DNA of 64,000 nucleotides from Firmicutes bacterium UBA2530 (lineage in GTDB: Bacteria > Bacillota > Clostridia > Tissierellales > Sedimentibacteraceae). The stretch lies in NCBI GenBank assembly GCA_002340985.1, contig DDNC01000014.1:384121-448120 (forward strand), read 5' to 3'. This document shows positions 33,320 through 42,144 of the stretch, in pieces. Made by a program: the position numbers and the translations under genes. Under the pieces are notes generated by a model, which made no database searches, was not told where the DNA came from, and saw only the letters and a list, made by a program, of their open reading frames with translations. Position 1 is the first letter of the stretch, and every line of letters starts with the position of its first letter.

Positions 33320-35303
33320 CTTTATCGTCCTTTTGTTTAAACTTTAATCTAAATTCCGTACCCTCATTTACGTTACTTTCCACTGCTATTTCACCGTTAA
33401 TTTTTTGAAGCTCATTATATACTATATATAAGCCAAGGCCTGTTCCCTTCCCTATTTGCTTTGTAGTAAAGAATGGATTAAATATGTGTTCTAAATTGTG
33501 GGTTTCTATTCCCGTTCCGTTATCCTTTATATCAATATATACATATTCATCGTCCTCGTAACAATTAATCGTTATACTTCCTCCGTCATCTACGGCATCC
33601 GCAGCATTTGAAAGCAAATTTAAAATTATATGAGTCAGTGATTCAATACTTGTGTAAATCTTAATGTCTTCATCACATATCACTTTTAAAGTTATCTTTT
33701 TATTTGGTATTTTTTTTTCAAGCAAGGTTATGTCTTTGATGGCATCGTTAAGAGCTATAGTTTTGAGCTCATTTTCTCCGGAACGTGAGAAATCAAGCAG
33801 ATTCTCGACCATTTTGCCTGCTCGCAATACAGAAGATTCAATATTTGAAATTGATTTTTCAATTAAAGGTTCACTATCGACGAGCTTGCTTTTCAGAACA
33901 TAGCAATAATTTCTTATTATTCCCAAAGGATTTCTTATTTCGTGTGCAAAGCCTGCCGCCAACTGCCCAATGGCAATCATCTTGTTGTGCTGAAGCATCT
34001 GGGTCCTGCTTATTATTTCGTTTGTATTGTCTTCTATTGAAATAAGGAGTCTGTTTTTCTCATATTCAAGATGCGTTATATAGTAGGTGTAATGCTTTCC
34101 TTTAAAGGTTATTTCTTTTCCTTCCTTCTCGAAATCAATGTTGATACTGCTGAGCAACGGTAAGCTTTTATAGTCCTTGCCCAAAACATCATATTTATCC
34201 TTATTAAGCCATTCTGCAAATGCCTTATTCAAATTTTCTATAATACCGTTTTCATTTATTAGTATCAGAAAGCTTGACAATGCGTCGAATGTAAGCTGTA
34301 GATCATTTCTGCTCTCACTTAATTCATTTGTACGTTTAACGACTTTCTTTTTCAGAGCATATGTCCAAACTGATACAGTTGATGCTACTATTGCCATCAT
34401 TATCAATATAATAATGAGCATAAACATCATTTGAGCCGAAAATTTATCCCTATGAACGGGAGTCGAAAGACCAAACCACTTCTGCTGGATTTTAGGTGCA
34501 AAATCATTTTTTTCCAAATCAAGTATGCCTTTGTTAAGAATGCTTACCAGCAACGGATTGGATTTGTTTACACCAAAGCATATATCAAGCTCATATAAAG
34601 GCTTTTCGTATATGCTCACCTTATTTTCAATGCTTAGCTCACCCATGAAATATATAAGTATGGGTTCATCTCCGATGACAGCATCTACTTCTTTGTTTAA
34701 AAGCAAATTTATAGCTTCAAGATAATCGGATGTATTTACTATTTCAACACCTGGAATGTTGTTAATTATATATTCATTTGCATAATCACCTGCTTCTATG
34801 GCAATTTTGTGCCCTGTGAGGTCATTGCCGTGCTTTATGTCTGTATAGCCATTTCTTGTCATAATGATAGCTCTGATTTTATAGATGCCCTTAGTGAATA
34901 GCATATGTTTTTTTCTGTCTTCACTTGGATATAATTCAGTCATATCCGATTCTCCCGAGATTACACTTTGAATTGCCTCCTCCCAGACCTTTGGCTCAAA
35001 TTCGATTTCTGTATTCAGTTCAATGGATATGGCAGAAACATAGTCTAAAACGAATCCTTTGTATGCACCTGTGTATTTGTCCTGAAATGAAAACGGAGGG
35101 GCCTTGCTGTCAGATGTATAGTGCAGAGATTGCCTCTTCTCCAGATACTCTCTTTCTTCATATGTAAAGTCTTGAGAATATTTAATGTATTCATAGAGAT
35201 TCAAGCCGTAAAGGCTGTATGCATATTGGTTAACTGTCAATGCAAGAACAGAAATAAATGTAAAGATCAATATATAAATCCATGTTTTTTTCTCATTAAG
35301 CAT
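33312..35303 (-). CDS. Sensor histidine kinase with periplasmic SBP_bac_3 domain and PAS
   Basis: A 663-aa membrane kinase. An N-terminal membrane helix (about 8-32) is followed by an extracellular domain of the bacterial solute-binding family 3 (about 60-280), which usually binds amino acids or small organic acids. A second helix (about 290-315) leads to a PAS domain (about 335-430), then HisKA with His454 in AGFAHEIRNPLG, and HATPase with NLLSNAADAVDDGG, DIKDNGTGIE and GTGLGLYIV. It is transcribed first and overlaps the regulator gene by eight bases. The binding-domain architecture indicates direct sensing of an extracellular nutrient. Confidence 0.93.
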   Translation of the reverse strand: MLNEKKTWIYILIFTFISVLALTVNQYAYSLYGLNLYEYIKYSQDFTYEEREYLEKRQSLHYTSDSKAPPFSFQDKYTGAYKGFVLDYVSAISIELNTEIEFEPKVWEEAIQSVISGESDMTELYPSEDRKKHMLFTKGIYKIRAIIMTRNGYTDIKHGNDLTGHKIAIEAGDYANEYIINNIPGVEIVNTSDYLEAINLLLNKEVDAVIGDEPILIYFMGELSIENKVSIYEKPLYELDICFGVNKSNPLLVSILNKGILDLEKNDFAPKIQQKWFGLSTPVHRDKFSAQMMFMLIIILIMMAIVASTVSVWTYALKKKVVKRTNELSESRNDLQLTFDALSSFLILINENGIIENLNKAFAEWLNKDKYDVLGKDYKSLPLLSSINIDFEKEGKEITFKGKHYTYYITHLEYEKNRLLISIEDNTNEIISRTQMLQHNKMIAIGQLAAGFAHEIRNPLGIIRNYCYVLKSKLVDSEPLIEKSISNIESSVLRAGKMVENLLDFSRSGENELKTIALNDAIKDITLLEKKIPNKKITLKVICDEDIKIYTSIESLTHIILNLLSNAADAVDDGGSITINCYEDDEYVYIDIKDNGTGIETHNLEHIFNPFFTTKQIGKGTGLGLYIVYNELQKINGEIAVESNVNEGTEFRLKFKQKDDKDD

Positions 35304-35370
35304 ATATACTCCATTGTAGACTGTTGGTATAGATGTTCATTATATAGGTATTTTTAGTCAAACTGTTTTT

Positions 35371-35399
35371 ATTATACAACAGTCTTTCTAACCTTACAA
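35371..35399 (-). promoter_or_regulatory. Sigma-A promoter of the kinase-regulator operon
   Basis: Minus strand TTGTAA (35394-35399), 17-base spacer, TATAAT (35371-35376). A 9-base inverted repeat AGACTGTTG/CAACAGTCT brackets the region between promoter and gene. Confidence 0.65.
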
Positions 35400-35420
35400 T
35401 AAATTATTATTAATGAATGA

Positions 35421-35446
35421 ACAGGATACCATTTACGGTATCCTGT
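35421..35446 (-). terminator. Probable terminator after the NimA-like gene
   Basis: Stem ACAGGATACC/GGTATCCTGT with a six-base loop. The downstream sequence is AT-rich without a long pure T-run. Confidence 0.6.
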
Positions 35447-35482
35447 TGCAAGATGCTGCTATTTGTTTAAAACACTTATAAT

Positions 35483-35947
35483 TTATTTCTGGGCCTTTCC
35501 GGTCATATGCTCTACATCTATTTTATAGACTTTAGCAGCACCTTTTGCTTTATTAATATATTCTTTTCCCTGTTCAATATAAGCACTTGAATATTTCTTA
35601 ATAAATTCAAGCAAGGCCTCTGCTTTTTCATTTTCATTTACTTCCGAAGCATTTCCAAATAATACAACACTTCTGTAATTTGTGTCAAATTTATCTGATA
35701 AAAGCTCCACATCGCAGGTTATACAAAATGAAACCTTGCTGTTTAGATTGATATTATCAAGTTTTTGCCCGCTGGTAGCACTGTGAAAATAAACACATCC
35801 GTTAAAATAAACATAATTAAGCGGGACCCCATATGGGTATCCGTTCTCACATATGGTGGACAGTATACCTGTTTCGGTAGTATTCAATATTTGATTGCAC
35901 TCTTCTGCTGATATTTGCTTGTCTTTTCTTCTCATTTCTCTGAACAT
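35483..35947 (-). CDS. NimA/pyridoxamine 5'-phosphate oxidase-like flavin protein
   Basis: A 154-aa split-barrel protein of the pyridoxamine phosphate oxidase superfamily, nearest in layout to the Nim-type (nitroimidazole-resistance) flavin proteins. TGILSTICENGYPYGVPLNY near residues 30-50 is the usual FMN-binding opening. GCVYFHSATSGQKLDNI and KVSFCITCD follow. It is probably a flavin-dependent reductase of small molecules; substrate cannot be read. AGGAG precedes ATG 35947. It ends a run of small, loosely linked genes from 38864 down. Confidence 0.85.
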   Translation of the reverse strand: MFREMRRKDKQISAEECNQILNTTETGILSTICENGYPYGVPLNYVYFNGCVYFHSATSGQKLDNINLNSKVSFCITCDVELLSDKFDTNYRSVVLFGNASEVNENEKAEALLEFIKKYSSAYIEQGKEYINKAKGAAKVYKIDVEHMTGKAQK

Positions 35948-35986
35948 TTCATTTCTCCTTTTTTATTATTCTATAGTATTCTATAG

Positions 35987-36505
35987 TTACAGCATTTTAG
36001 CCATGTAGTATTCATCATAATATTTTCCGTCTTTATAAGTTGCGTTTTCTCTTACACCCTCAATTCGGAATCCTACTTTTTTATATAAATTTATTGCCCT
36101 TATATTCTCAGCTATTACAAGTAGTTCAAGACGTCTTACGCCGTTAGTACCGGACCATTTAAACAGATGATTAAACATTTCATAGCCTATGCCTTTTCCG
36201 CAATATTCTTCTAAAATGCCAATAACTAAACTTGCAACATGTTTTGTTCTTATGTATTTTTCTCTTACGGCAATCAGGTATCCGGCAATTATATTTTCAT
36301 CCAGAGCTATGACGCAGAAATTTCCGTCTTTAATTATATTTTCTGTATTGCTTCTTATAATTTCAGATGTGATAATCCGTTCTCCCTTTTCATAAAGCAT
36401 GTAATCAGTTTCATTGTCGAGTTTGGTAATGAAGTCATAAAACATTTCCGCATCATCAGCGGTGCGTTCCCTTATAGATATATTATTCATACAACTATCC
36501 CGCAT
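35987..36505 (-). CDS. GNAT-family N-acetyltransferase
   Basis: A 172-aa acetyltransferase. Acetyl-CoA binding motif A is seen as VIGILEEYCGKGIGYEMF, and motif B as NIRAINLYKKVGFRIEGVREN, a pattern close to RimJ/PhnO-like enzymes. The alternative start five codons in has a poorer SD; ATG 36505 follows TAGGAG. It lies 12 bases after ridA and resembles the second GNAT in this run (36996-37529), so they may be old duplicates. Acceptor unknown. Confidence 0.85.
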   Translation of the reverse strand: MRDSCMNNISIRERTADDAEMFYDFITKLDNETDYMLYEKGERIITSEIIRSNTENIIKDGNFCVIALDENIIAGYLIAVREKYIRTKHVASLVIGILEEYCGKGIGYEMFNHLFKWSGTNGVRRLELLVIAENIRAINLYKKVGFRIEGVRENATYKDGKYYDEYYMAKML

Positions 36506-36517
36506 ACTAAAAATCTC

Positions 36518-36934
36518 CTATTTGGCGAATTTCTTTGATATTGTGGCCACAGCCTCAATTTCCACAAGTTGATTCTCATAGCCCAGTACAGAAACTCCGG
36601 ACAATGTGCTTGGTACATCATGTTCTCCAAATTCATCGCTTATTACACCCCATACTTTTACCAGATTTACTCTTTCTGATGATGCAACTAAAATTCTTGT
36701 ATATGCGATATTTTTAAGTTCTGCACCGCATTCTTTCAATGCCTCTTTTAAGTTTTCAATACATAGCCTTGCCTGTCCCTCATAGTCGTTAATTAAAGTA
36801 ACATTTCCGCATTTGTCAAGCGGGCATGAGCCTGCTAAAAAAATTAATTCCATGTCTGATGGCACCTTACTTGCATAAGCATAACTTACATCAGCTAAAT
36901 TTCCGGAACGTATAAGTGAAATTTCTTTATTCAT
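36518..36934 (-). CDS. RidA/YjgF-family protein
   Basis: A 138-aa RidA-superfamily protein. Authentic RidA deaminates reactive enamine/imine intermediates from PLP enzymes. ELIFLAGSCPLDKCGNV and the C-terminal VLGYENQLVEIEAVATI match the family. The usual catalytic arginine region appears instead as SGVSVLGYENQLVEIE (no R-x-x-V), so it likely belongs to another RidA subgroup with a different or lost activity. Sits between the two GNAT genes. AGGAG SD before ATG 36934. Confidence 0.83.
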   Translation of the reverse strand: MNKEISLIRSGNLADVSYAYASKVPSDMELIFLAGSCPLDKCGNVTLINDYEGQARLCIENLKEALKECGAELKNIAYTRILVASSERVNLVKVWGVISDEFGEHDVPSTLSGVSVLGYENQLVEIEAVATISKKFAK

Positions 36935-36995
36935 ATGATTCTCCTCAAATATTGTATTTTATACTTTTACATAATACATACACATTCATAGTCAG

Positions 36996-37529
36996 TTAAT
37001 CTATTAGCATCCCCATGGCGAGGGAATCATAAAACTCTTCGTTGGCATAAAAATCTCTTGATAATAGCCCTTCTTCTGTAAAGCCAAGTTTCTTATACAA
37101 ATTAATGCCACGTATATTGTCGGATCTGGTTCTTAAATTTATTTTCCTGATTATTCCTGAATTTTTACTCCAGCTTATGAGATACCTTATCATCTCTTCA
37201 CCAATTCCGTTACCCCAGTATTCCCTGAGGACGCTTACACCGAATTCGCCTACATGGGCAGTTCTCTGGCGAGATCCGCCGGAGAAATTTAGGTTGCCTA
37301 CTATTCTGCCGTTTATTTCTGCAACTACGGCAATGGCATTTTGTTTTTTATTGGTGTTTTCAATATAAACTTCCTCTTCTTCTACACTCATTTCAAATTC
37401 ACCTGCTCCGAATGTCAAAAAGTCTGATTCCCCTCCGATGATATGAAGATATTCTATAACTGCTCTTGCATCGGATTTGAGTGATTCACGTATCGTTATT
37501 TTTTCACCGTTTACAATCATTTCCTTCAT
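36996..37529 (-). CDS. GNAT-family N-acetyltransferase
   Basis: A 177-aa acetyltransferase. VGEFGVSVLREYWGNGIGEEM is motif A, with the core GNGIGE. NIRGINLYKKLGFTEEG is motif B. The start is set at ATG 37529, seven bases after AAGGAGG; a TTG two codons earlier abuts the SD and is unlikely. It lies 12 bases after the QueG-like gene. Motif B is nearly the same as in the GNAT at 35987-36505. Acceptor unknown. Confidence 0.85.
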   Translation of the reverse strand: MKEMIVNGEKITIRESLKSDARAVIEYLHIIGGESDFLTFGAGEFEMSVEEEEVYIENTNKKQNAIAVVAEINGRIVGNLNFSGGSRQRTAHVGEFGVSVLREYWGNGIGEEMIRYLISWSKNSGIIRKINLRTRSDNIRGINLYKKLGFTEEGLLSRDFYANEEFYDSLAMGMLID

Positions 37530-37541
37530 ATTCAATCCTCC

Positions 37542-38324
37542 TTAAACATACTCAGCGGTTATTTTAATTGGATTTCTTGTTGAGCATGGAACATTAACAA
37601 GGCATTTGCCGCACACATCCGCAATACCTTCTATGTCAGAATGGAAACTATCGTTGTACAGGCACATTTCATAACATTTGAATCTGTCAAAGCCTCTATC
37701 TGTCAGTGCATCATTCACACATCTGTCCACGCATTTTCCGCATATGTTACTATGCTTGTACAGACAATTTTCGTTGTTTTTTCTCTCAGTAGGCTCTAAT
37801 TTCACATCTGTAATGAATGATCCTATTCTTCCGCAGCAGCCTTTGTCCGTGATGAGCATGTTATTTATGCCAAAAGTACCCATGCCTGCAACATATGCAA
37901 CATGTCTGTGAGACCAATCACTCATTAATTTTTCTTCGTTAAAATTATGAGTTGCCGGTATAATATTTGACTTATGGCCTGCTTTTTCCAGCTCGTTTTT
38001 AATATGATTATTCAAATCCCAAATCAGTTGATTTGTTTCTATATATGCCGTCGCCCAAATTTTTGAACATTCTCTCCCCCCTATATTGCTTCGTACTACC
38101 GAAACGTCGAAAGGTAAAAAATATGCAACAACTGTCTGCCCATCCGGCATCAAATCTTTTGGAAGAGCGTGGGTTTTACTGACTGCTTCCTTAAGAATAT
38201 TAAACATCTCATCATTTGCATCCGCATAAAAAATCAATGGCTCATTCCACCTGGTCTGTACATTTTTGATTTCAGGATATTGCTCGACATATCTTTTAAT
38301 TATGCCTTCGATTTCACTTTTCAT
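37542..38324 (-). CDS. QueG-like [4Fe-4S] protein
   Basis: About 260 aa, related to the C-terminal ferredoxin part of epoxyqueuosine reductase-like proteins. Cysteine motifs are CLYKHSNICGKCVDRC near residue 190 and CLYNDSFHSDIEGIADVCGKC near 225, sufficient for one or two clusters. RHVAYVAGMGTFGINNMLIT is a conserved QueG-family stretch. It lacks the HEAT-repeat C-terminus of true QueG, so tRNA epoxyqueuosine reduction is not assured. Start ATG 38324 has GGAGG at six bases; the frame extends 11 codons upstream without an SD. The end of the broken DUF1697 gene overlaps this start. Confidence 0.82.
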   Translation of the reverse strand: MKSEIEGIIKRYVEQYPEIKNVQTRWNEPLIFYADANDEMFNILKEAVSKTHALPKDLMPDGQTVVAYFLPFDVSVVRSNIGGRECSKIWATAYIETNQLIWDLNNHIKNELEKAGHKSNIIPATHNFNEEKLMSDWSHRHVAYVAGMGTFGINNMLITDKGCCGRIGSFITDVKLEPTERKNNENCLYKHSNICGKCVDRCVNDALTDRGFDRFKCYEMCLYNDSFHSDIEGIADVCGKCLVNVPCSTRNPIKITAEYV

Positions 38325-38864
38325 TTTCGCCTCCATATGAAGTATTTGATAATTCATTGAGCCTCAATAAGGTTTTCCAGTTTCGGACAGTTGCCGATGC
38401 ATCTAATTTGTGTAAATTGGCTGCAAACCTTGAATTTCTTATGCTGTTTGAAAATATCAAGTATACCTCTCTTCCACAAATTTCACATTTTTCATTTCGA
38501 TATTTTCTTGAAAAGGATTATGTGTAAGCAGTGCAACATACAGGCTTTCGGCGTCAGACGATTTTTCCGCACGCACTATTTCTTCCTCAGAAAATGGAAG
38601 TCTTGATAATATGTTATTCAGCTCTTCGGAAGTCCTTATGATTACGGGAACTGTCAATTCAAACTCAGACTGCACAATACCCTCAATTAGCTCAATCAGC
38701 GATTTTTCATCGGACTCAGACCGAAATAATATATTACCGCTTTGGATATATGTCTGTACCTCGGAAAGTCCGGCATTTTCAAAGTGCATTTTTAAATCCT
38801 TCATTTTAATTATATTTTTCCCGCCCACATTAATTCCTCTTAAAAATGCAATATACGTATTCAT
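38314..38864 (-). pseudogene. DUF1697 protein gene with a frameshift
   Basis: The intact N-terminal part (MNTYIAFLRGINVGGKNII) runs 135 codons and stops at 38457. The family is usually about 180 aa and ends with a conserved RNW motif. That missing end is present in another frame: GREVYLIFSNSI, then KLDASATVRNWKTLLRL, ending at a TGA at 38314-38316. Adding one A to the AAA run at 38481-38483 (minus strand) rejoins both parts as VKICGREVYLI. The total of 551 bases corresponds to the normal family length. It is therefore either a recently broken gene or a sequencing error in a short homopolymer. DUF1697 has no known function. A strong promoter lies upstream. Confidence 0.85.
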
Positions 38865-38897
38865 ATCAATCTCTCATCTATTAAATTTATAGGGCAT

Positions 38898-38926
38898 ATA
38901 TTATCATTCAAAATCATATAGGTCAA
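38898..38926 (-). promoter_or_regulatory. Sigma-A promoter of the DUF1697-QueG-GNAT-RidA run
   Basis: Minus strand TTGACC (38921-38926), 17-base spacer, TGATAATAT giving an extended -10 (38898-38903). Confidence 0.75.
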
Positions 38927-38941
38927 TAAATATGTAAAAGA

Positions 38942-39001
38942 GGCTGTCATGCGTATACAGCACCGGCAATTTTCTGTCGGTACTGTATATGCATGACAGC
39001 C
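38942..39001 (-). terminator. Long hairpin after the M42 operon
   Basis: Nearly palindromic 60 bases with arms of about 27 (38942-38968, 38975-39001), beginning GGCTGTCATGC and ending GCATGACAGCC. Only a short T-run follows on minus. It lies five bases after the last M42 gene and is unusually long for a terminator. Confidence 0.65.
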
Positions 39002-39006
39002 ATATA

Positions 39007-39993
39007 TTATTTTTCAGCCGCAGCCTGAACTAATTTAATACATTCCATCACATCGGATTTATTGAAAACTTCTCCGGATGAATGAAGATTTCTTGTAGGT
39101 ATGGAAATAACTCCGCTTGGAACACCTTCTCTTGACATGTGGATAGGACCTGCATCCGTTCCGCCGAAAGTCAAAACCTCATACTGATACTTTATTCCCT
39201 TTTCAATTGCCAGATTTGTGAGCAGTTCCTTCACTTCAGGATGAGTAATCAACGATTTATCCATCAGTTTGATGGCAGCTCCATCACCAAGCTTTACTTC
39301 CATCTTTACCCCGTCCTCAGTATCTCCTGTAGCTGTTACATCAACAGCAATTGCCAAATCAGGGTTTATGCTGTATCCTGCTGTCTTTGCTCCTCTGCAG
39401 CCAACCTCTTCCTGTACGGAAAACACATAGTATATGTCATTATCTGTTTCAGGGTGGTTTTTAAGAGCTTCTATAAGTATATAGCATCCTATTCTGTCAT
39501 CAGCTGCTTTGCATATTACACAATCTTCAGTTTCGTAATATTCAGACTTGAATACACACATATCTCCAACCTTAAAGTTGCTTTTAACAAAATCCTTTGA
39601 TGTGGAAGCAACATCGATGAACAGCTTGTTCATTTCAACCTTTTCTTTAGCACCTATTTCTTCGGAGCACACAACACCCTCCAGACCGTTGTCGAATATC
39701 ATACGAAGTCCTATTATTTCTCTTGCGTGTATGCCTCCTACATTTGAAAATCTAAGGAAGCCTTTTTCATCAACGTGAGTTATTATAAGACCTATCTGGT
39801 CCATATGGGCTGAGAAGAGTATTTTTTTGCCGTTTCCAATTTTTCTTGCTATGACGTTGCCGAGGGCATCAACCTTAATCTCGTCAGCATAATCTTTTAT
39901 TTCATTTATAATTATTTCACGGATATTTTTTTCTCTTCCTGAGGGAGAAAAGCAATCGGATAAATTTTTCATTAATTGGCTGTTGTAATTCAT
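39007..39993 (-). CDS. M42-family glutamyl/leucyl aminopeptidase (third)
   Basis: A 328-aa dinuclear metallopeptidase. Expected ligands and acid/base residues are visible: His-Asp in SAHMDQIGLI, Asp-Asp in KAADDRIGC, Glu-Glu in SVQEEVGCRGA, Asp in VDVTATGD and the last His in RNLHSSGEV. M42 enzymes form large tetrahedral complexes that trim peptides. One base separates it from the upstream paralogue. Residue preference cannot be assigned. Its C-terminus EVFNKSDVMECIKLV is typical. Confidence 0.92.
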   Translation of the reverse strand: MNYNSQLMKNLSDCFSPSGREKNIREIIINEIKDYADEIKVDALGNVIARKIGNGKKILFSAHMDQIGLIITHVDEKGFLRFSNVGGIHAREIIGLRMIFDNGLEGVVCSEEIGAKEKVEMNKLFIDVASTSKDFVKSNFKVGDMCVFKSEYYETEDCVICKAADDRIGCYILIEALKNHPETDNDIYYVFSVQEEVGCRGAKTAGYSINPDLAIAVDVTATGDTEDGVKMEVKLGDGAAIKLMDKSLITHPEVKELLTNLAIEKGIKYQYEVLTFGGTDAGPIHMSREGVPSGVISIPTRNLHSSGEVFNKSDVMECIKLVQAAAEK

Positions 39994-39994
39994 T

Positions 39995-41008
39995 TTATTC
40001 CCCTTTCTGTTTTTCGGTTATTAAAGCCTTTGCAAGGCTTACAACACTGTTATAATCATTTATGCTGGCAACATTAACCGCTGAATGTATGTATCTGCAC
40101 GGAATTGACACAGCGACCACAATGGCTCCCTCTTTTGACTTATGGATTGCACCGGCATCATTGCCGCCGGAAGATGATGCCCTGTATTGATATGGTATGT
40201 CATACTTTTCGGCTATTTCAGCAACTCTTCTTATTTCTTCAATATTATAAATTGTTGAGCTGTCCATAAGTGATAGTGCAGCACCTTTTCCAAGCTGCGT
40301 TACCTTTGAATGGTCCTTTATTTCAGGCATATCAGCACAAATTGTGCCTTCCAAAATCAAAGCATAATCAGGCTCCAGAGCATAGGCTGCCGTTATAGCT
40401 CCTCTGCACCCAACCTCTTCCATAACGGTGAAAACACCATAGAAATCAGCATCAAGCTTCATGCTTAAAAGCTCCAGAAGAGCACTGCATCCGGCGCGGT
40501 CATCAAGTGCCTTTGCTTTTATCAGGCCGTCTCCGAACTCGACATAATCACTTTTAAATGTTATATAATCACCTATGCTTACAAGTTTTTCAGTTTCAGC
40601 TTTAGAATATGTACCTATGTCAATGTAAAGTTTATCAATGGGCAGAGATGTTCCTCTCTCGTCGGCGCTCATCAAATGAACTGCCTTTGAGCCAATTACG
40701 CCGGGAATTTTATTTTCTCCCACCAATACTATTTTAGAATTCAGCACCCTTTGGTCGATTCCGCCAACTGCTTGAAACTTTATAAATCCGTCTGAATCAA
40801 TATGTGATACAATCAGTCCAACTTCATCCATATGAGCGGCAACCATGATTTTTTTGTTTTTTGTCCCATTGTTGTGGGCAATGATATTTCCTAATTTATC
40901 AACATAATACTCGCAGCCTATTTCGTTTAACTTACTTTTTATATAGTTTCTTACCTCGTATTCACAGCCTGATACGCCGGAAAGGTCGGTTAATTCTTTT
41001 AAAAACAT
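39995..41008 (-). CDS. M42-family aminopeptidase (second)
   Basis: A 337-aa paralogue of its two neighbours. Metal and catalytic residues are intact: AAHMDEVGLIV, KALDDRAGC, TVMEEVGCRGA, ILEGTICAD (Glu in place of the more common Asp) and RYIHSAVNV. Start ATG 41008 overlaps the stop of the upstream gene. The EGT motif at the fifth ligand resembles the YsdC/FrvX-type branch. Three adjacent M42 genes could yield mixed complexes with broader specificity; that is inference. Confidence 0.92.
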   Translation of the reverse strand: MFLKELTDLSGVSGCEYEVRNYIKSKLNEIGCEYYVDKLGNIIAHNNGTKNKKIMVAAHMDEVGLIVSHIDSDGFIKFQAVGGIDQRVLNSKIVLVGENKIPGVIGSKAVHLMSADERGTSLPIDKLYIDIGTYSKAETEKLVSIGDYITFKSDYVEFGDGLIKAKALDDRAGCSALLELLSMKLDADFYGVFTVMEEVGCRGAITAAYALEPDYALILEGTICADMPEIKDHSKVTQLGKGAALSLMDSSTIYNIEEIRRVAEIAEKYDIPYQYRASSSGGNDAGAIHKSKEGAIVVAVSIPCRYIHSAVNVASINDYNSVVSLAKALITEKQKGE

Positions 41009-42039
41009 AATATTTCCTCCAAGTCGGAATTATCAAGCTCATTTATAAATCGAGCTATTGCTTTTCCAGCAGTTTCAATATCCCTTAAATCGACTGTTTC
41101 AACCGATGTGTGCATGTATCTGAGTGGAACGGATATCAATATGCACGGTATTCCCTCTCTGCTAACCTGAATAGAATCGGTATCTGTACCGGAGCCTCCC
41201 GGCAAAGCTTCATATTGGAGAGGATAATTATATTCCTTGCATACGTCGATGAATTTTTTTATAAGCTTGGGATTAAACCTGCCTCCAAATGCTATTATGG
41301 GTCCCTTGCCCAATTCACAGGTTTCGGGAGGCATTCCCGGAGCTTTCCCGAAATCAACATCTAACACTATGCCTATATCCGGATTAACTTTATAGCTGGA
41401 TGTTGTCGCACCTCTCAGACCAGTTTCTTCCTGAACTGTCGCTGCGTAGTATATGCTGCTTTTATGAGAAATCTTTTTTAATTCCTTTGCAGTTTCAAGC
41501 ATTATTGCAACGCATGCTTTATCATCAAAGGACTTGGCTGAGATAACGCTGCCCTGAAGTGAAACAGGCTCTCTTTTTATTGTTGCAGCATCACCTATTC
41601 TCACCAATTTTTCAAGCTTTTCTCTTGAATATCCCGTGTCTATGTACAAATCCTTTAATTCCAGTGATTTTTTTCTTTCTTCCTCATTTGTAACATGAGG
41701 TGGTTTAATTCCTATAACTCCGAAAATATTTTCTCTTCCGTACACAGTTACATCCTGTGCCACCAGCGATGCAGGATTAATGCCTCCAATAGATGTGAAG
41801 CCAAGGAATCCTTCATCGGTTATTTTAGTAACCATCAGGCCTATTTCATCAATATGAGCTGCCAGCATTATCTTTTTGTCGTTAGATCCGTCCTGCCTGA
41901 ATATATAGCTTCCTAATTTGTCGTTTTCCACCGAATCTGTGTATGGAGCGAAATGTTTTTTTAAAATGTCTCCGTTAACATGTTCGAAGCCCGAAACAAA
42001 TTGATTTGAGCAGACTTCAAACAAAAATTCTTTTAGCAT
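40999..42039 (-). CDS. M42-family aminopeptidase (first)
   Basis: A 346-aa M42 peptidase and first gene of the trio. Residues AAHIDEIGLMV, KSFDDKACV, TVQEETGLRGA, LDVDFGKAPG and RYMHTSVETV supply the expected ligands. The FGKAPG stretch after the fifth ligand is more like CelM/YsdC-group sequences than the other two. A GGAGG SD precedes ATG 42039. The trio is bounded by a hairpin on each side. Confidence 0.92.
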   Translation of the reverse strand: MLKEFLFEVCSNQFVSGFEHVNGDILKKHFAPYTDSVENDKLGSYIFRQDGSNDKKIMLAAHIDEIGLMVTKITDEGFLGFTSIGGINPASLVAQDVTVYGRENIFGVIGIKPPHVTNEEERKKSLELKDLYIDTGYSREKLEKLVRIGDAATIKREPVSLQGSVISAKSFDDKACVAIMLETAKELKKISHKSSIYYAATVQEETGLRGATTSSYKVNPDIGIVLDVDFGKAPGMPPETCELGKGPIIAFGGRFNPKLIKKFIDVCKEYNYPLQYEALPGGSGTDTDSIQVSREGIPCILISVPLRYMHTSVETVDLRDIETAGKAIARFINELDNSDLEEILCF

Positions 42040-42078
42040 ACTGCCTCCTTATTTTATGGTACCTTAGTACGCATTTAA

Positions 42079-42127
42079 AAGGCAATCAGCCAAGCGATTT
42101 TTAACCAATCGCTTAACCAATTGCCTT
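42079..42127 (-). terminator. Two-tier hairpin after ispH-rpsA
   Basis: Outer arms AAGGCAAT/ATTGCCTT (42079-42086, 42120-42127) enclose inner arms AAGCGATT/AATCGCTT (42092-42099, 42107-42114), followed by TTTTAAA on minus. Likely a terminator for the cmk operon. Confidence 0.7.
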
Positions 42128-42144
42128 CAATTGCTTAACAATCA

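Noticed and set aside
39139..39600. 153-codon plus-strand frame opposite the third M42 peptidase
   Set aside because: Antisense to an intact enzyme gene whose catalytic motifs are conserved; composition looks like a complement artefact.
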